64,000 nt of DNA, taken from NCBI RefSeq assembly GCF_027925145.1, contig NZ_AP027130.1:1736001-1800000 (forward strand). Direction: 5' to 3'. The translations under genes were made by a program, and so were the position numbers. Source of the stretch: Thermodesulfomicrobium sp. WS (lineage in GTDB: Bacteria; Desulfobacterota; Desulfovibrionia; Desulfovibrionales; Desulfomicrobiaceae). The notes beneath the pieces were generated by a model. The model did not search any database. It saw nothing but the letters and a program-made list of their open reading frames with translations, and was not told the DNA's origin. This document shows positions 39,866 through 51,386 of this stretch, one piece after another (positions within the stretch are counted from its first letter, which is position 1; the number at the start of each line of letters is the position of its first letter).

Positions 39866-40375
39866 CTACTGCGCGCGGAACTCGTCACGACGGTTCTTGG
39901 ACCAGCAAGCCTCGTTTTTCTCGGTGCAGGTGGGCCGCTCTTCGCCGTAGCTGATGGTCTGGATGCGGCTCGCGTCCACACCGGAGAGGGCCAGAAAATC
40001 CTTGGCAGCGCGGGCACGACGCTCACCCAGGGCCATGTTGTACTCATTGGTGCCGCGTTCATCGCAATGGCCCTCAATGACCAACATGATGGAAGGATTG
40101 GCCTTCATCAGCTGGGCTTTCTCGGTGAGGATCTGGCGGGATTCCTGCGACAGCTCATTGGAGTCGAAGGCAAAGTAAATCCGGTTGGCCTGGATCTTCT
40201 CGATGGCCATCATCTTCTGGCGCTCTGCTTCCGTCAGGCCGCCCTGGCTGCCCGCACCGGTGGAAGCGGAAGCCGAGGCACCCGCCGGGGTAGAGCTCAC
40301 CTTCTTCGCGCAACCGCCAGCCACCATCAAACCCATGGCCAACAAAGCCACACCCAACAGTCCGAAACGTTTCAT
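39866..40375 (-). CDS. pal: Peptidoglycan-associated lipoprotein Pal
   Basis: About 169 residues. A lipoprotein signal (MKRFGLLGVALLAMGLMVAGGC, lipid Cys22, with Ala at -3) is followed by an Ala/Ser/Thr linker and an OmpA-type domain with FDSNEL and GHCDERGTNEYNMALGERRA, which binds meso-DAP peptidoglycan. The outer-membrane anchor of Tol-Pal. It is preceded by GGAGGAAG. Confidence 0.95.
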   Translation of the reverse strand: MKRFGLLGVALLAMGLMVAGGCAKKVSSTPAGASASASTGAGSQGGLTEAERQKMMAIEKIQANRIYFAFDSNELSQESRQILTEKAQLMKANPSIMLVIEGHCDERGTNEYNMALGERRARAAKDFLALSGVDASRIQTISYGEERPTCTEKNEACWSKNRRDEFRAQ

Positions 40376-40424
40376 AGCAACTTCCTCCTGAGACAATTTT
40401 TTGGAAAACATACCCAAATACACC

Positions 40425-41744
40425 TTATAACTTCCCCCAGGCCGGAGAAAAACTCTCTCCCGGTCCGGTTGGGATCAAAATAGGTTCATCGCCGTGCTTG
40501 GTGGTCACATAGATCTGATACCCGCCAGCACGACTCGAGGCAAAGGCGATAAAGTACCCATCCGGGGACCACGAAGGATCTTCATCACTCCCTGGCCCAA
40601 AAGTCAATTGCCGTTCCACCCCTGAAGTCAAATCCGCCAAAAACAATTTGTGATACCCATTGATGAGATGCGAATACACCACGAGTTTGCCGTCCGGACT
40701 GATGGAGGGAGCAGTGTTGTATTTGCCATCAAAGGACACCCGAGAGACGGCGCCAGAGGTAAGATCTTTGATAAAGACCTGGGGATTGCCAAGTCGATTG
40801 GACACAAACGCCATCTTCGAGCCCGTTTGATCGAAATCCGGAGACACGTCAATTCCCCAATTCTGCTCGAGCACCCGGGCAATGGAAAAATCCGGGTTCA
40901 ACTCATAGATGTCCGGGCTGCCGCCCATATCCAAGGTGACGGCAATGGTGCCCCGGGCGGTAAAAGTCGGCGAAATCACCGTGGCACCCGGCATCTTGAG
41001 CCGCCGCAGCTCACGGGTCTGGCGGTTCCATTCACAAATGGAGTGGCCTTTCTCATCTAGGAAGGCGAAGACCAATTTTTGTCCGTCATGAGACCAGGAG
41101 GGGCTCATGCACACCCCATTGAGATTGGTGAGCTGCTGCACTCCAACACCCTGGGCCGTGGACATGAAGATCTGCTTGCGCTGGCCATCCCGCTTCACGA
41201 ACGCCAAATTGGAGCGGAAAAAATCCCCGCGGCCGGTAAGCGCCTCCATGAGGTCCGCGCAAAAACGCGCCGCCACCTCCGGCAATTGCTGACGATTTTG
41301 CACCGTATAACCGCGCCCGACGATCAACCTGCCGCTGAAGACTTCATAGGCGCGCAGTTCCACGTCGCCCAATCCTCCGGACCGGGGCTGCCACGCTGCA
41401 GTCACCAGGACGTCGACCCGGGAAAGCTTGAAGCGTTGGAAATCGATATTGGGGGCCACATACCCCCCGGGCGAAGAGCCGCCCACCACATCCCGGCCCG
41501 ACACCATGGAAAAAAACGGCAAGAACGCGCAATTGCTTTGGATATATTGCTGCAAGGTGGCCGGGGCGTTTTCCGGCACTGCCGTAAGCGGGGTGCTCGC
41601 CTCTCGGGGCAAGGGGTCGGCAATAAAGACGTTGATCTTCGTTTGGCCGGGGCCATAGATGTCGACGGTAAGGACGTCACCTGCCCACACCGGCATGGGC
41701 AGCAGCACCATCTGAAGCAATATACAAAGAAGGACAGAACGCAC
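40425..41744 (-). CDS. tolB: Tol-Pal translocation protein TolB
   Basis: A 439-residue periplasmic protein with signal peptide (hydrophobic run ending PVWAG) and a C-terminal beta-propeller of WD40-like repeats (SPSWSHDGQKLVF, SPDFDQTGSKMAFVS, APSISPDGKLVVY, DPSWSPDGYFIAF). It binds Pal. The GTG start has GAGGAG eight bases upstream. It lies between tolA and pal. Confidence 0.95.
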   Translation of the reverse strand: MRSVLLCILLQMVLLPMPVWAGDVLTVDIYGPGQTKINVFIADPLPREASTPLTAVPENAPATLQQYIQSNCAFLPFFSMVSGRDVVGGSSPGGYVAPNIDFQRFKLSRVDVLVTAAWQPRSGGLGDVELRAYEVFSGRLIVGRGYTVQNRQQLPEVAARFCADLMEALTGRGDFFRSNLAFVKRDGQRKQIFMSTAQGVGVQQLTNLNGVCMSPSWSHDGQKLVFAFLDEKGHSICEWNRQTRELRRLKMPGATVISPTFTARGTIAVTLDMGGSPDIYELNPDFSIARVLEQNWGIDVSPDFDQTGSKMAFVSNRLGNPQVFIKDLTSGAVSRVSFDGKYNTAPSISPDGKLVVYSHLINGYHKLFLADLTSGVERQLTFGPGSDEDPSWSPDGYFIAFASSRAGGYQIYVTTKHGDEPILIPTGPGESFSPAWGKL

Positions 41745-41757
41745 GGATAGATCTCCT

Positions 41758-42750
41758 CTACTCGAGGCTATGGAAAGTAATCACGATTTTCGGACCAATG
41801 CCTGCTGGCAAAGGGGGCAGGGCCTCGGTATCCTGAATGGCCCGCAGCACCGAGGCGTCATAGTCCGCCCGACCGGAACTCTGCAACAAACGGGCAGCCA
41901 TAATTTGGCCATTGGGGGCGACCGTCAACTCCACGGTAGCGACCATATCCACAGAGCCAATACGAGGAAAGCGCCAATTGGGTCGGATCAAGGCCACTGC
42001 TTGCTGGGCGTAACCGCCCCCGAGCCCGCCGCCTGTGTCCGCATCGCCGCGACCGTCACCCGTACCTGAGCCCGTCCCCGTGCCTGCCCCCGAGCCCACA
42101 CTGCCCCGCACCTCTGCCAAGGCCGCCTGCAAGGCATCCGTAGCGGCACCACTCCCTGTGCCGCCCTTCACCCCGGCTTCCTTGCGGGCGCTTTGCAACG
42201 CTTCAGCGACAATATCCTTGGCGCTCTTGGTGGCATTGGTACTCGCCGTCGCGTTTTTGGCCTCCGCCTTGGCGGTGGCGTTCTTCGCAAGCTCGTCTTT
42301 TTTCTTGGCCTCTTCTTTCTTGGCTTCTTCTTCTTTTTTAGCCGTTTCCTTTTTGGGCTCTTCCTTCGGCGGCTCGGTCTTCGGTGCCTCCTTGGGCTTT
42401 TCCTCTTTCTGCGCGGTCTTGGTGGCGTTTTCCGCAGGAATGGGGGCTACCTCTTTGGGCAACTCCTTTTTCACCGCCTTGGGCGGTGCCGGCGGTTCTT
42501 CCACTGTGGCCGGCTTCGGCGCGGGTTTGGCCGCAGCCTCAGGGGCAGGCGCCGGGGCCGGGGCAGGAGACGGTTTCGGCTTACTGCCCGCACCCGCCTT
42601 GGCCGGAGCCCCAAGCAAGCTCACTTCGTAGACCGGCTGGTCCAAATCAATGCGGATATGCCGCTCCGAAGGAGCCCACAAAGCGAGCAAAAGCACGGCA
42701 ACGTGAAGCCCTACGGACAAAAGGGCACTGATCGGACGCAACATCTTCAC
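41758..42750 (-). CDS. tolA: TolA-like envelope protein with TonB C-domain
   Basis: About 330 residues. One N-terminal membrane helix is followed by a long Pro/Ala/Lys/Glu-rich linker (about 50-180), a Gly-rich stretch and a TonB/TolA C-terminal domain (WRFPRIGSVDMVATVELTVAPNGQ). It connects the TolQR motor to TolB and Pal. GTG at 42750 or ATG two codons later may be the start. Confidence 0.88.
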   Translation of the reverse strand: MKMLRPISALLSVGLHVAVLLLALWAPSERHIRIDLDQPVYEVSLLGAPAKAGAGSKPKPSPAPAPAPAPEAAAKPAPKPATVEEPPAPPKAVKKELPKEVAPIPAENATKTAQKEEKPKEAPKTEPPKEEPKKETAKKEEEAKKEEAKKKDELAKNATAKAEAKNATASTNATKSAKDIVAEALQSARKEAGVKGGTGSGAATDALQAALAEVRGSVGSGAGTGTGSGTGDGRGDADTGGGLGGGYAQQAVALIRPNWRFPRIGSVDMVATVELTVAPNGQIMAARLLQSSGRADYDASVLRAIQDTEALPPLPAGIGPKIVITFHSLE

Positions 42751-42761
42751 GGCACCACGGC

Positions 42762-43166
42762 CTAACGAGTCTCTTCCGGCTCAGCCACCACGCCGAGTTT
42801 TTGAATGCCAGCGGAACGGATCTCGGCCATGACCTTGACGACGATGCCGTAAGCCACTTCCTTGTCCGCCTGCAAATACAGCATCCGATCCTTGGCAATC
42901 CCCATGCGCTTGAGTTGCCCAGCCAGATTGGCCAACTCCACGGGATATTTGTCCAGCTTCACCGTTCCATCTTTCCGCACATGGAGCACCACGGCCTCGC
43001 TATCCTCGGGCAAGGTCTCCACAGTCTTGGTCTCGGGCAAATCCACTTCCACCCCCTGGGTGAGCATGGGGGCCGTCACCATGAAGATAATGAGCAAAAC
43101 CAACATGACATCCACAAACGGGGTCACGTTGATCTCGGCGATAAGACCGCCACGATGGGTGTGCAT
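42762..43166 (-). CDS. tolR: TolR/ExbD proton-channel subunit
   Basis: A 134-residue protein with one membrane helix carrying the essential Asp in [23 protein letters not shown]. The periplasmic part is short. With TolQ it uses proton motive force. It starts 3 nt after the tolQ stop. Confidence 0.94.
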   Translation of the reverse strand: MHTHRGGLIAEINVTPFVDVMLVLLIIFMVTAPMLTQGVEVDLPETKTVETLPEDSEAVVLHVRKDGTVKLDKYPVELANLAGQLKRMGIAKDRMLYLQADKEVAYGIVVKVMAEIRSAGIQKLGVVAEPEETR

Positions 43167-43169
43167 GTC

Positions 43170-43976
43170 TTACTCCCGCTTCCCGAGCCAGGGAAGCTCC
43201 AACTGGGCGCGGTTCAAAAAGTCCACGATAAAGTGTTCCATGTGCGACTGAATCGTGCCCAACATACCGGTAAACGTATTATACGCCAAAGAAGCTGGAA
43301 TGGCCACGCCCAACCCGATGGCTGTGGCCACCAACGCCTCGGAGATGCCCGGCGCCACGGCGGCCAGGGCTGCGGTCTTCATCTGCCCGATGGCATGGAA
43401 AGAGTTGAGGATCCCCCATACCGTACCAAAAAGGCCAATGAACGGCGATGCGTTGGCGCAGGTGGCCAGGAAGGTCATGGTACGCGAAAGCTCGGTGATC
43501 AGCCCATGCACCCCTTGCTGCAGGACGCGCTCCAAGTTCTCGCCAGCCACGCGAAATTTCAGGTTCGGATGAATGGTCGACTTTTCCAGCCGTTTGAGCT
43601 CCGCAATACCCAGCTTGGCCACAGGATAAAGGCATGACCCCGATTGCTCGCGCAAGATCTGCACCCCATCGGCCAGATTGGCGGCCCCCAAGAAGAGCTC
43701 TCGTTCGCGCATGGTACGCAAACGGTAGAGGTTGAGCTGGATCACCTTGAAGAAGATGATGGACCAGCTGATGAGCGACATCAGCACCAAGAGCAGAAGG
43801 ACGCCCTGCACCACCCAAGTGGCGTTGGCCACCATGTGCCAAAAGTCGAACTCCGGCACCCCTCCAGCGATCGGAAGCCCCCCCATGGGCTGCCCCATTT
43901 CCAGGGCCTGCCCGGTCACGCCCGTGCCGTTGGTCATAGGCCCTACCCCAGTTTCTACCTGTACTGCGCCTTGCAT
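43170..43976 (-). CDS. tolQ: TolQ/ExbB proton-channel subunit
   Basis: About 268 residues with three membrane helices. The MotA/ExbB core is visible ([26 protein letters not shown] and [23 protein letters not shown]). It carries an unusual Gly/Met-rich N-terminal extension of about 45 residues before the first helix. It is first in tolQ-R-A-B-pal. Confidence 0.94.
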   Translation of the reverse strand: MQGAVQVETGVGPMTNGTGVTGQALEMGQPMGGLPIAGGVPEFDFWHMVANATWVVQGVLLLLVLMSLISWSIIFFKVIQLNLYRLRTMRERELFLGAANLADGVQILREQSGSCLYPVAKLGIAELKRLEKSTIHPNLKFRVAGENLERVLQQGVHGLITELSRTMTFLATCANASPFIGLFGTVWGILNSFHAIGQMKTAALAAVAPGISEALVATAIGLGVAIPASLAYNTFTGMLGTIQSHMEHFIVDFLNRAQLELPWLGKRE

Positions 43977-44052
43977 ATTCGTGCCTCTGTCGCTGGTGTT
44001 CTTGAGTGTATAATGCGATGGGGCAAACAATCCCCCACAAAGCTGCGCGCTC

Positions 44053-44709
44053 TTATACCTGGAGCTTGCGGCATGCAAGAGTCCAGGCGTGAGTTTGGCA
44101 GGCGCGCCACTCCACTTCCCCCATGCCCGCCCCCAAAGCCACGGCCCGCAGCCCCCCGGGGCCCAAGAGTTCCCCTTCCTGGTGCGCCCCGCTGCTCACC
44201 ACTACCGGCGCGCCGTGCTGCCTGGCCAAACGCCACACATGCCCATTGGCCAAACAATGCCCTGGCTGGGCAGTGAGCATCAACGCCGTCTTCGTCTGCG
44301 CCGCGCGCGCCGCTTCGGCCTCAGCGAGCAAGCCGGGGTGCGCAAGGATATCCGCCCCAGCCTCAATGGCCGCCAAATTGGTGCCTGGCACGGCCGCGTT
44401 TCCCATCCCTTCGCCGTGCACCAGCACCAACCCCGCGCCCAAACGCCGAGCCCGGGCTACCTCCTCGGCCAAGGCGGCAGGCGGGGCACCCGTCAACTCC
44501 ACGGCCGCCACCACCATCAGGTCCCAGAGAGCGGAATACGCCCGCGCAAGCTCTTGGATCTGCTCCAAGGTACGCGCCATGGTGACACCATCGGCGTGCT
44601 CCGCCAAGGCCACGGCCCGCAGCCCCAGCATGTGGGCGCGGGCAAGCATGGCCGCGGGCGTGGACCTGCCATCGGACAGGCAGGAATGCAGGCAAAGATC
44701 GGCGATCAC
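44053..44709 (-). CDS. PHP-domain-like protein with degenerate metal motif
   Basis: A 218-residue protein similar to the PHP phosphoesterase fold. The usual first motif DLHxHSxxSDG reads DLCLHSCLSDG, with Cys for the first metal His. Other motifs appear as AEHAD, VHGEG and DILAHPGLL. It may have altered or lost phosphatase activity. The GTG start overlaps the stop of the DUF151 gene (GTGA), so expression is coupled. Confidence 0.75.
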   Translation of the reverse strand: MIADLCLHSCLSDGRSTPAAMLARAHMLGLRAVALAEHADGVTMARTLEQIQELARAYSALWDLMVVAAVELTGAPPAALAEEVARARRLGAGLVLVHGEGMGNAAVPGTNLAAIEAGADILAHPGLLAEAEAARAAQTKTALMLTAQPGHCLANGHVWRLARQHGAPVVVSSGAHQEGELLGPGGLRAVALGAGMGEVEWRACQTHAWTLACRKLQV

Positions 44710-45197
44710 ATCTTATACTTGATGTCGTCGAGGGAGTATTTGGCCAGGATTTCGGTCCATTTTTCGCTCGACTCGTCGGTCAGGACCTCCTGAAAATCCT
44801 GGTTGGTGCGGGCCGCGCCTGCCGCAAGCACCTCAGGGGCGACAAAGATCCCTGCCTTGGCGCGCAGGGCCAGCGCCACCCCGTCCGAGGGCCGGCAGTC
44901 GATGCGCACCCGTTCCTCGCCGCGGGCAAGGACGAGCTCCGCGTAGTACGTCCCCTCCACCACAGAGACGATCTCCACCGCCATCAAGGTAAACCCCAAT
45001 TTTTCCACCACCGACAGCAAAAGGTCATGGGTCATGGGGCGAGGCGGCGTGAGGTTATTGAGGGCCATGGAAATGGCCATGGCCTCCATGGCCCCGATCC
45101 AAATGGGAAAAATAGCGTCCTCTTCGCTTTTGAGAATCAAGATGGGCACCTGGGAATCTTCATCCAAGGCCAGCCCAAACACCTGCATGGCTACCAT
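44706..45197 (-). CDS. DUF151 bifunctional-nuclease family protein
   Basis: About 163 residues. The core ILKSEEDAIFPIWIGAMEAMAISMAL and DCRPSDGVALALRAKAGIFVAPEVL are hallmarks of PF02577 (BFN domain), reported as nuclease in plants and a structural protein in Thermotoga. The start overlaps the miaB stop by 7 nt, with a GGGGGAA site upstream. Confidence 0.9.
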   Translation of the reverse strand: MVAMQVFGLALDEDSQVPILILKSEEDAIFPIWIGAMEAMAISMALNNLTPPRPMTHDLLLSVVEKLGFTLMAVEIVSVVEGTYYAELVLARGEERVRIDCRPSDGVALALRAKAGIFVAPEVLAAGAARTNQDFQEVLTDESSEKWTEILAKYSLDDIKYKM

Positions 45198-46519
45198 GGT
45201 TCCCCCATCATCTCCCCGCGCAGGGCGTGTTTCGTGGACTCCTGCACCTGCACCCGCACCAAGCGGCCGGCCAAGTTCGCACGCGCCGCAGGAAAATGCA
45301 CGATGCGCCCTCCGCCGTCCCGCCCCATCCACCAGGGCACAGTTCCATCCTGCGATCGGCTTTGCCCTTCCACCAACACCTCCACCTCCCGACCCACCTG
45401 GGCCGCAAGGTCACGCGCCGTGCATTGGCCAAGGGTCTCTTGAAGCAGGGCCAGGCGGCGGGCCTTCTCCTCCTCCGGGACCTTGAAGGGGAGCTTCTCG
45501 GCGCGGGTGCCTGGCCGGTCCGAATACTTGAAGGAAAACCCCGAAGCAAAGCCCACTTCCTCCACCAAGCGCACGGTATCGGCGAAATCCGCGGCACTCT
45601 CTCCGGGAAACCCCACGATAAGATCCGTCGTCAGAGCGATCTCCGGCCGCGCCGCCCGCAGGGCGGCCACGGTTTCCAGATATTTTTCCCGGGTGTAGCG
45701 CCGCCCCATAGCCGCCAACACCGCATTGGACCCGGACTGTACCGGCAGGTGCACGTGCGGACAAAGGTTGGGCAGATCCGCAAAGGCGGCCACCACCTCC
45801 GGGGCGATGTCCTTGGGGTGCGAGGTGGTAAAACGCAGGCGCATGAGCCCTGGGATGGCCGCCACTTGCCGGAGCAGCGCGGCGAAGCTCGTGCCATCAC
45901 CACTGGCATCCTGGCCAAAGCTATTGACGTTCTGCCCAAGGAGGGTGATCTCCCGCACCCCTCGCGCCACCAGGTCCTGACACTCGGCCACCACTGCGGC
46001 GGCCCGGCGCGACTTCTGCCGTCCGCGGGTATAGGGCACGATGCAGTAGGCGCAAAAATTGTCGCACCCTTGCATGATGGAGACGTACGCCTGGGCAGGC
46101 ACGGCGTCTGGCAAATTTCCCTCCCGCTCCGGGTAGACCTCGGCGAAATCAAGAAGGCTCAGGCGCCGCCCCGGATGCTGGGCCAGCCGCAGCAAGGCGT
46201 CCGGCACCATGCTCGTGCCATCGGTGCCAAACACCAGGCGCACGCCCGGAAACCGCTGCCACAGGGTCTCGCCCAATTGCTGGGCCACGCATCCGCCCAC
46301 GGCCACGAAGCCGTCTGCTCCCAAGCGCGGGGCAAGACGCCCCAGCACGGAGTAGACTTTGTGCTCCGGCTTTTCCCGCACACTGCAGGTCAGCACGATA
46401 AAGACCTGCGCGTCCTCTTCCGAGGTCTCCTCCCAGCCACGGGCGATCAAGGCGTGGGAAAGCCACGAGGCATCGGCCTCATTCATCTGACAGCCCATCA
46501 CAATACGATGAAAACGCAC
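45191..46519 (-). CDS. miaB: tRNA methylthiotransferase MiaB
   Basis: A 442-residue radical SAM enzyme: UPF0004 domain (Cys in MGCQMN, LTCSVRE, VGGCVAQ), radical SAM motif CDNFCAYC with IVPYTRGRQKSR, and a C-terminal TRAM domain. It adds the methylthio group to i6A37 of tRNA. GTG start. The MGCQMN start and PYTRGRQKSR favour MiaB over MtaB or RimO. Confidence 0.94.
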   Translation of the reverse strand: MRFHRIVMGCQMNEADASWLSHALIARGWEETSEEDAQVFIVLTCSVREKPEHKVYSVLGRLAPRLGADGFVAVGGCVAQQLGETLWQRFPGVRLVFGTDGTSMVPDALLRLAQHPGRRLSLLDFAEVYPEREGNLPDAVPAQAYVSIMQGCDNFCAYCIVPYTRGRQKSRRAAAVVAECQDLVARGVREITLLGQNVNSFGQDASGDGTSFAALLRQVAAIPGLMRLRFTTSHPKDIAPEVVAAFADLPNLCPHVHLPVQSGSNAVLAAMGRRYTREKYLETVAALRAARPEIALTTDLIVGFPGESAADFADTVRLVEEVGFASGFSFKYSDRPGTRAEKLPFKVPEEEKARRLALLQETLGQCTARDLAAQVGREVEVLVEGQSRSQDGTVPWWMGRDGGGRIVHFPAARANLAGRLVRVQVQESTKHALRGEMMGEPW

Positions 46520-46522
46520 CGC

Positions 46523-46843
46523 TTACCTCTGATGTGCTGCAGCACACTGGTCTTCCAACCACTCCAAAAACGGCGGGTGGCCATAGTGCATATCCCAACC
46601 GATAACGCACGGCACCGCATACGGGTGCATGGCCACGATGCGCTGGCGGGCGGCCTCCACCACATGCCGGCAGGTCTTGACCAGGAGAACCACTTCCTGG
46701 GTCTCTTCGATGGCCTCCTCCCACCAGTACATGGAGCGCATGCCCGGCAGGATATTGACACACGCCGCCTCCCTGTTTTCCAAGAGCGCCCGGCCCACGG
46801 TCTTGGCCGTGGCTTCATCCGGAACCGTGACATAGAGAATCAC

Positions 46844-46855
<12 letters not shown>
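46523..46855 (-). CDS. cutA: CutA1 divalent-ion tolerance protein
   Basis: A 110-residue trimeric CutA1-type protein: VTVPDEATAKTVGRALLENREAACVNILPG, YWWEEAIEE and EVVLLVKT are the family blocks. Its true function is unclear. ATG is preceded by GGGAGGCGTG. It is just upstream of miaB on the same strand. Its 5' end overlaps the start of nth on the other strand. Confidence 0.95.
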
Positions 46856-48579
<1,724 letters not shown>

Positions 48580-48695
48580 CCGCAGCGCGCTGCGCCGCCC
48601 GTCTCCTTGCCTGCAGCGGTGCACGATTGCCAACAGCACCAGGCGAAAATCCTTTTGCCGATGGAGTGGCGTGGTGAAATTATAATCTTTATTTA

Positions 48696-49493
48696 CTAGA
48701 AAAGTTGAAGCATTTTACCGATGAATCCAATCATGGAGATGGCCGAAAAGGTCATGGCAAAAGTGAACATGCGCATCATTTGACTGCGGTTCTCCCGCAA
48801 CCCTTCGTCGATGCGACGGTCAATGCGTTCGATGAGCTTATCCAATTTACTGTCCATCTGTTCGAAGCGTTTGCCCATGCGGTCTTCAAGATGTTTGATC
48901 TCCTCCCGTACAGCGTCAAACTGCGCATCCACCTGCTCGAAACGCTTATCCACCTGCTCGAAACGCTTGTTCATGCGGTCTTCAAGATCCTTGATCTCCG
49001 CACGCACGGCGACAAACTGCGCATCCACCTGCTCGAAGCGCTTGTCCACCTGCTCGAAGCGCTTGTTCATGCGGTCTTCAAGATCCTTGATCTCCGCACG
49101 CACGGCGACAAACTGCGCATCCACCTGCTCGAAACGCTTGTCCACCTGCTCGAAACGCTTGTTCATGCGGTCTTCAAGATCCTTGATCTCCGCACGCACG
49201 GCGACAAACTGCGCATCCACCTGCTCGAAACGCTTGTTCATGCGGTCTTCAAGATCCTTGATCTCCGCACGCACGGCGACAAACTGCGCATCCACCTGCT
49301 CGAAGCGCTTGTCCATGCGAGTTTCCAGGTTTTTGATGTCCTCTTTGATCTCATTGACCTGGTATTGCAGATTGTCGAACCGGCTCTCGAAATATTTCGA
49401 GGTGGGGATGATATTCGCAATCAAGACATCAATGGTTTTAGGGTCAAGCGTCAACTCATGATGGGATGCGGGATTGTGGCGTTCTTCGGTCAT
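48696..49493 (-). CDS. Repeat-rich coiled-coil protein with C-terminal membrane helix
   Basis: A 265-residue protein. Residues 1-59 are a lead-in (LTLDPKTIDVLIANII). Residues 60-205 hold five repeats of MNKRFEQVD...DLEDR, 25 residues each, with an extra heptad KRFEQVD in the last three (32 residues). A divergent sixth unit and an amphipathic stretch lead to a single membrane helix at about 240-262. It is likely a membrane-anchored trimeric or dimeric rod. GC is lower than the surroundings. GAGGAG precedes the ATG. It lies inside a partial duplication of tgt. Confidence 0.85.
   Translation of the reverse strand: MTEERHNPASHHELTLDPKTIDVLIANIIPTSKYFESRFDNLQYQVNEIKEDIKNLETRMDKRFEQVDAQFVAVRAEIKDLEDRMNKRFEQVDAQFVAVRAEIKDLEDRMNKRFEQVDKRFEQVDAQFVAVRAEIKDLEDRMNKRFEQVDKRFEQVDAQFVAVRAEIKDLEDRMNKRFEQVDKRFEQVDAQFDAVREEIKHLEDRMGKRFEQMDSKLDKLIERIDRRIDEGLRENRSQMMRMFTFAMTFSAISMIGFIGKMLQLF
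48879..49316 (-). repeat. Tandem in-frame DNA repeat, 75/96-bp units
   Basis: Five units encode residues 60-205 of the coiled-coil protein: two of 75 bp and three of 96 bp. The 21-bp difference is one heptad. Nearly identical units suggest recent expansion. Confidence 0.92.
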
Positions 49494-49633
49494 GGACCAT
49501 GCTCCTCGGGGCTTTTTTTCGTGGCTGCCTTCACCGCTGCTGCACCGGCTTTGAAAAACACATAATGAATCCGCATCAGGGCGTCAAACAACAGGCGCTG
49601 GCGCCCCACAAAGGCAAGCGCTCGCCCCTCGCG

Positions 49634-49749
49634 AATCTGGTCTATTTCCTGGAACTCATGGAGCGGGTGCGACCGCCATCAAGACCGGGATCCTCGCCCA
49701 GCTCCAGGCGGAAATCGAAGCCCTCTCCCACCGCTCGCCGCGGGCATAA
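49634..49749 (+). pseudogene. Degenerate second copy of the tgt 3' end
   Basis: The stretch matches tgt 48475-48579, with about 15 differences in 105 bases by eye, including one deleted base (near 49671) that shifts frame. In the restored frame it reads LVYFLELMERVR...QLQAEIEALSHRSPRA followed by TAA. It is followed by a strong terminator, so this may be the original tgt end, displaced by the coiled-coil insertion. Confidence 0.82.
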
Positions 49750-49769
49750 CGCCAGCACACACTCCGCCA

Positions 49770-49797
49770 AAAACCCGGGGAGGGGCCCCCGGGTTTT
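49770..49797. terminator. Strong, probably bidirectional terminator
   Basis: AAAACCCGGGG and CCCCGGGTTTT form an 11-bp stem with a short G-rich loop. It lies after the tgt-like remnant and also serves the minus-strand small gene that ends at 49825. Confidence 0.82.
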
Positions 49798-49824
49798 GAT
49801 GATGAAGCACGCCTCAAGGTGCCG

Positions 49825-50028
49825 CTAGCCCCACGAATCCATAATCGTGCCTCGCCCCGTGTACACAGGCAAAAGCACGTCCTGCTGAAAATCGTAGAGC
49901 GAGCTTGCCCCCCGATGCTGCCGCTGCCATTGGTGCATGGTGTTCAAGGTCTTGGTCACCACCATGGCCCCTACGGTCTGACGGTCCAGCCCGGTCACCT
50001 CCTGCCACTGCGCGTCCACTTGCACCAT
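49825..50028 (-). CDS. Small hypothetical protein, 67 residues
   Basis: A 67-residue soluble protein. The central helix (DRQTVGAMVVTKTLNTMHQ) faintly resembles the small YjfB motility family, but this is weak. A GGAGGTGGGG site precedes the ATG at 50028. It follows murA on the same strand. Function unknown. Confidence 0.65.
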   Translation of the reverse strand: MVQVDAQWQEVTGLDRQTVGAMVVTKTLNTMHQWQRQHRGASSLYDFQQDVLLPVYTGRGTIMDSWG

Positions 50029-50114
50029 ACCCCACCTCCTGGATGCGAGGGTTATATGCCCTCCATAGCACTCCAACCACCCATCAGGCAAGGGGAGAAG
50101 CCAAAAACCGCTCC

Positions 50115-51371
50115 TTATTCCTTCTCCCGGCGGATGCAGGCGCCCACGGCAGCGAGCTTGCGCTCCATGGCCTCGTAGCCGCGGTCCAAGTGGTAGATAC
50201 GCCGCACCACCGTGGTGCCCTGGACAGCAAGCCCGGCGAGCACCAGACAGGCGCTGGCCCGCAGGTCCGAGGCCATGACCAGCGCGCCGGTGAGACGCTG
50301 CACCCCGCGCACCACGGCCGTCTGTCCCGCCAAGGTGATGTGCGCGCCCAGACGGCAGAGCTCCGGCACGTGCATGAAGCGGTTTTCAAAAATCCCTTCC
50401 GTAATGGTGCCTGCGCCCTGGGAGACGGTCATGAGCGCCATGATCTGGGCCTGCATGTCCGTGGGAAACCCTGGATAGGGCTGGGTAGTGACATCCTGGC
50501 ACATCAGCGGGCCGGTGGCCTCCGCCACCACCACGTCCCCGCGCGCCTCGATACGCATGCCCATTTCCCGCAGCTTGGCGGTGACGGCGTCCAAGGCCGC
50601 CAGCGGGCAGTGCTCCAACTCCAGGCGCCCCCGGGTGATGCCTGCGGCCACCAGGTAGGTGCCGGCCTCGATGCGGTCGGGCATGACCTGGTAGCAACAT
50701 CCCGCAAGGCGCGGCACCCCTTCGATGCGCACCACGCTACTGCCATGGCCGCTGATACGCGCCCCGCAGGCGCGCAAGAACTCCGCCAGGTCCACGATTT
50801 CCGGCTCCCGGGCGGCGTTTTCGATGACGGTCTCTCCGTCGGCCAAGACCGCGGCCATGATGAGGTTCTCCGTGCCGCCCACGGTGGGAAAATCCAAGAG
50901 GATATGGGCGCCGTGCAGACCGTCCGGACAGGAGCCGACGATATCGCCGTGCTCCAGGGAAAACCGGGCCCCCATCTTTTCCAGTCCCTTGAGATGCATA
51001 TCCACCGGCCGGGCGCCGATGGCGCACCCTCCAGGCAGGGCCACTCGCGCCGTACCCAAGCGGGCCAGCAGGGGCCCCAAACACAAGACCGAGGCGCGCA
51101 TGGTGCGCACCAGGTCATACGGGGCCTCCGGCCGCAGGTCACAGGCGTGGATCACGACGTCCCCGCCCGCCTCGCGCTCCGCCCGGCACCCCAAGAGGCC
51201 AAGGAGCTGGATGGTGGTGTCGATATCGCGCAGACACGGCACATTGCCGATCCGCACCGGCTCATCCGCCAAGGTGGCGGCCAGAAGGATAGGCAGGGCG
51301 GCGTTCTTGGAGCCGCTTACCGCAATGCGGCCATCCAGCGGGCGGCCGCCTTCGATGACAAATCGATCCAT
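50115..51371 (-). CDS. murA: UDP-GlcNAc 1-carboxyvinyltransferase MurA
   Basis: A 418-residue enzyme. Lys22 in SGSKNA and the PEP-binding Cys116 in [11 protein letters not shown] mark MurA; RxD-type residues are seen later. It makes enolpyruvyl-UDP-GlcNAc, the first peptidoglycan step, and is the fosfomycin target when Cys is present. It starts 15 nt after the VOC gene stop. Confidence 0.97.
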   Translation of the reverse strand: MDRFVIEGGRPLDGRIAVSGSKNAALPILLAATLADEPVRIGNVPCLRDIDTTIQLLGLLGCRAEREAGGDVVIHACDLRPEAPYDLVRTMRASVLCLGPLLARLGTARVALPGGCAIGARPVDMHLKGLEKMGARFSLEHGDIVGSCPDGLHGAHILLDFPTVGGTENLIMAAVLADGETVIENAAREPEIVDLAEFLRACGARISGHGSSVVRIEGVPRLAGCCYQVMPDRIEAGTYLVAAGITRGRLELEHCPLAALDAVTAKLREMGMRIEARGDVVVAEATGPLMCQDVTTQPYPGFPTDMQAQIMALMTVSQGAGTITEGIFENRFMHVPELCRLGAHITLAGQTAVVRGVQRLTGALVMASDLRASACLVLAGLAVQGTTVVRRIYHLDRGYEAMERKLAAVGACIRREKE

Positions 51372-51386
51372 GAAACACCCTCTTCC

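Noticed and set aside
48879-49316. Regular repeats considered as a CRISPR array
   Set aside because: Repeats are contiguous, in-frame and coding; no spacers.
48705-49565. Plus-strand frame across the repeat region
   Set aside because: It is the complement of the coiled-coil repeats (HLLETLVHAVFKILDL); no start signal and no conservation features.
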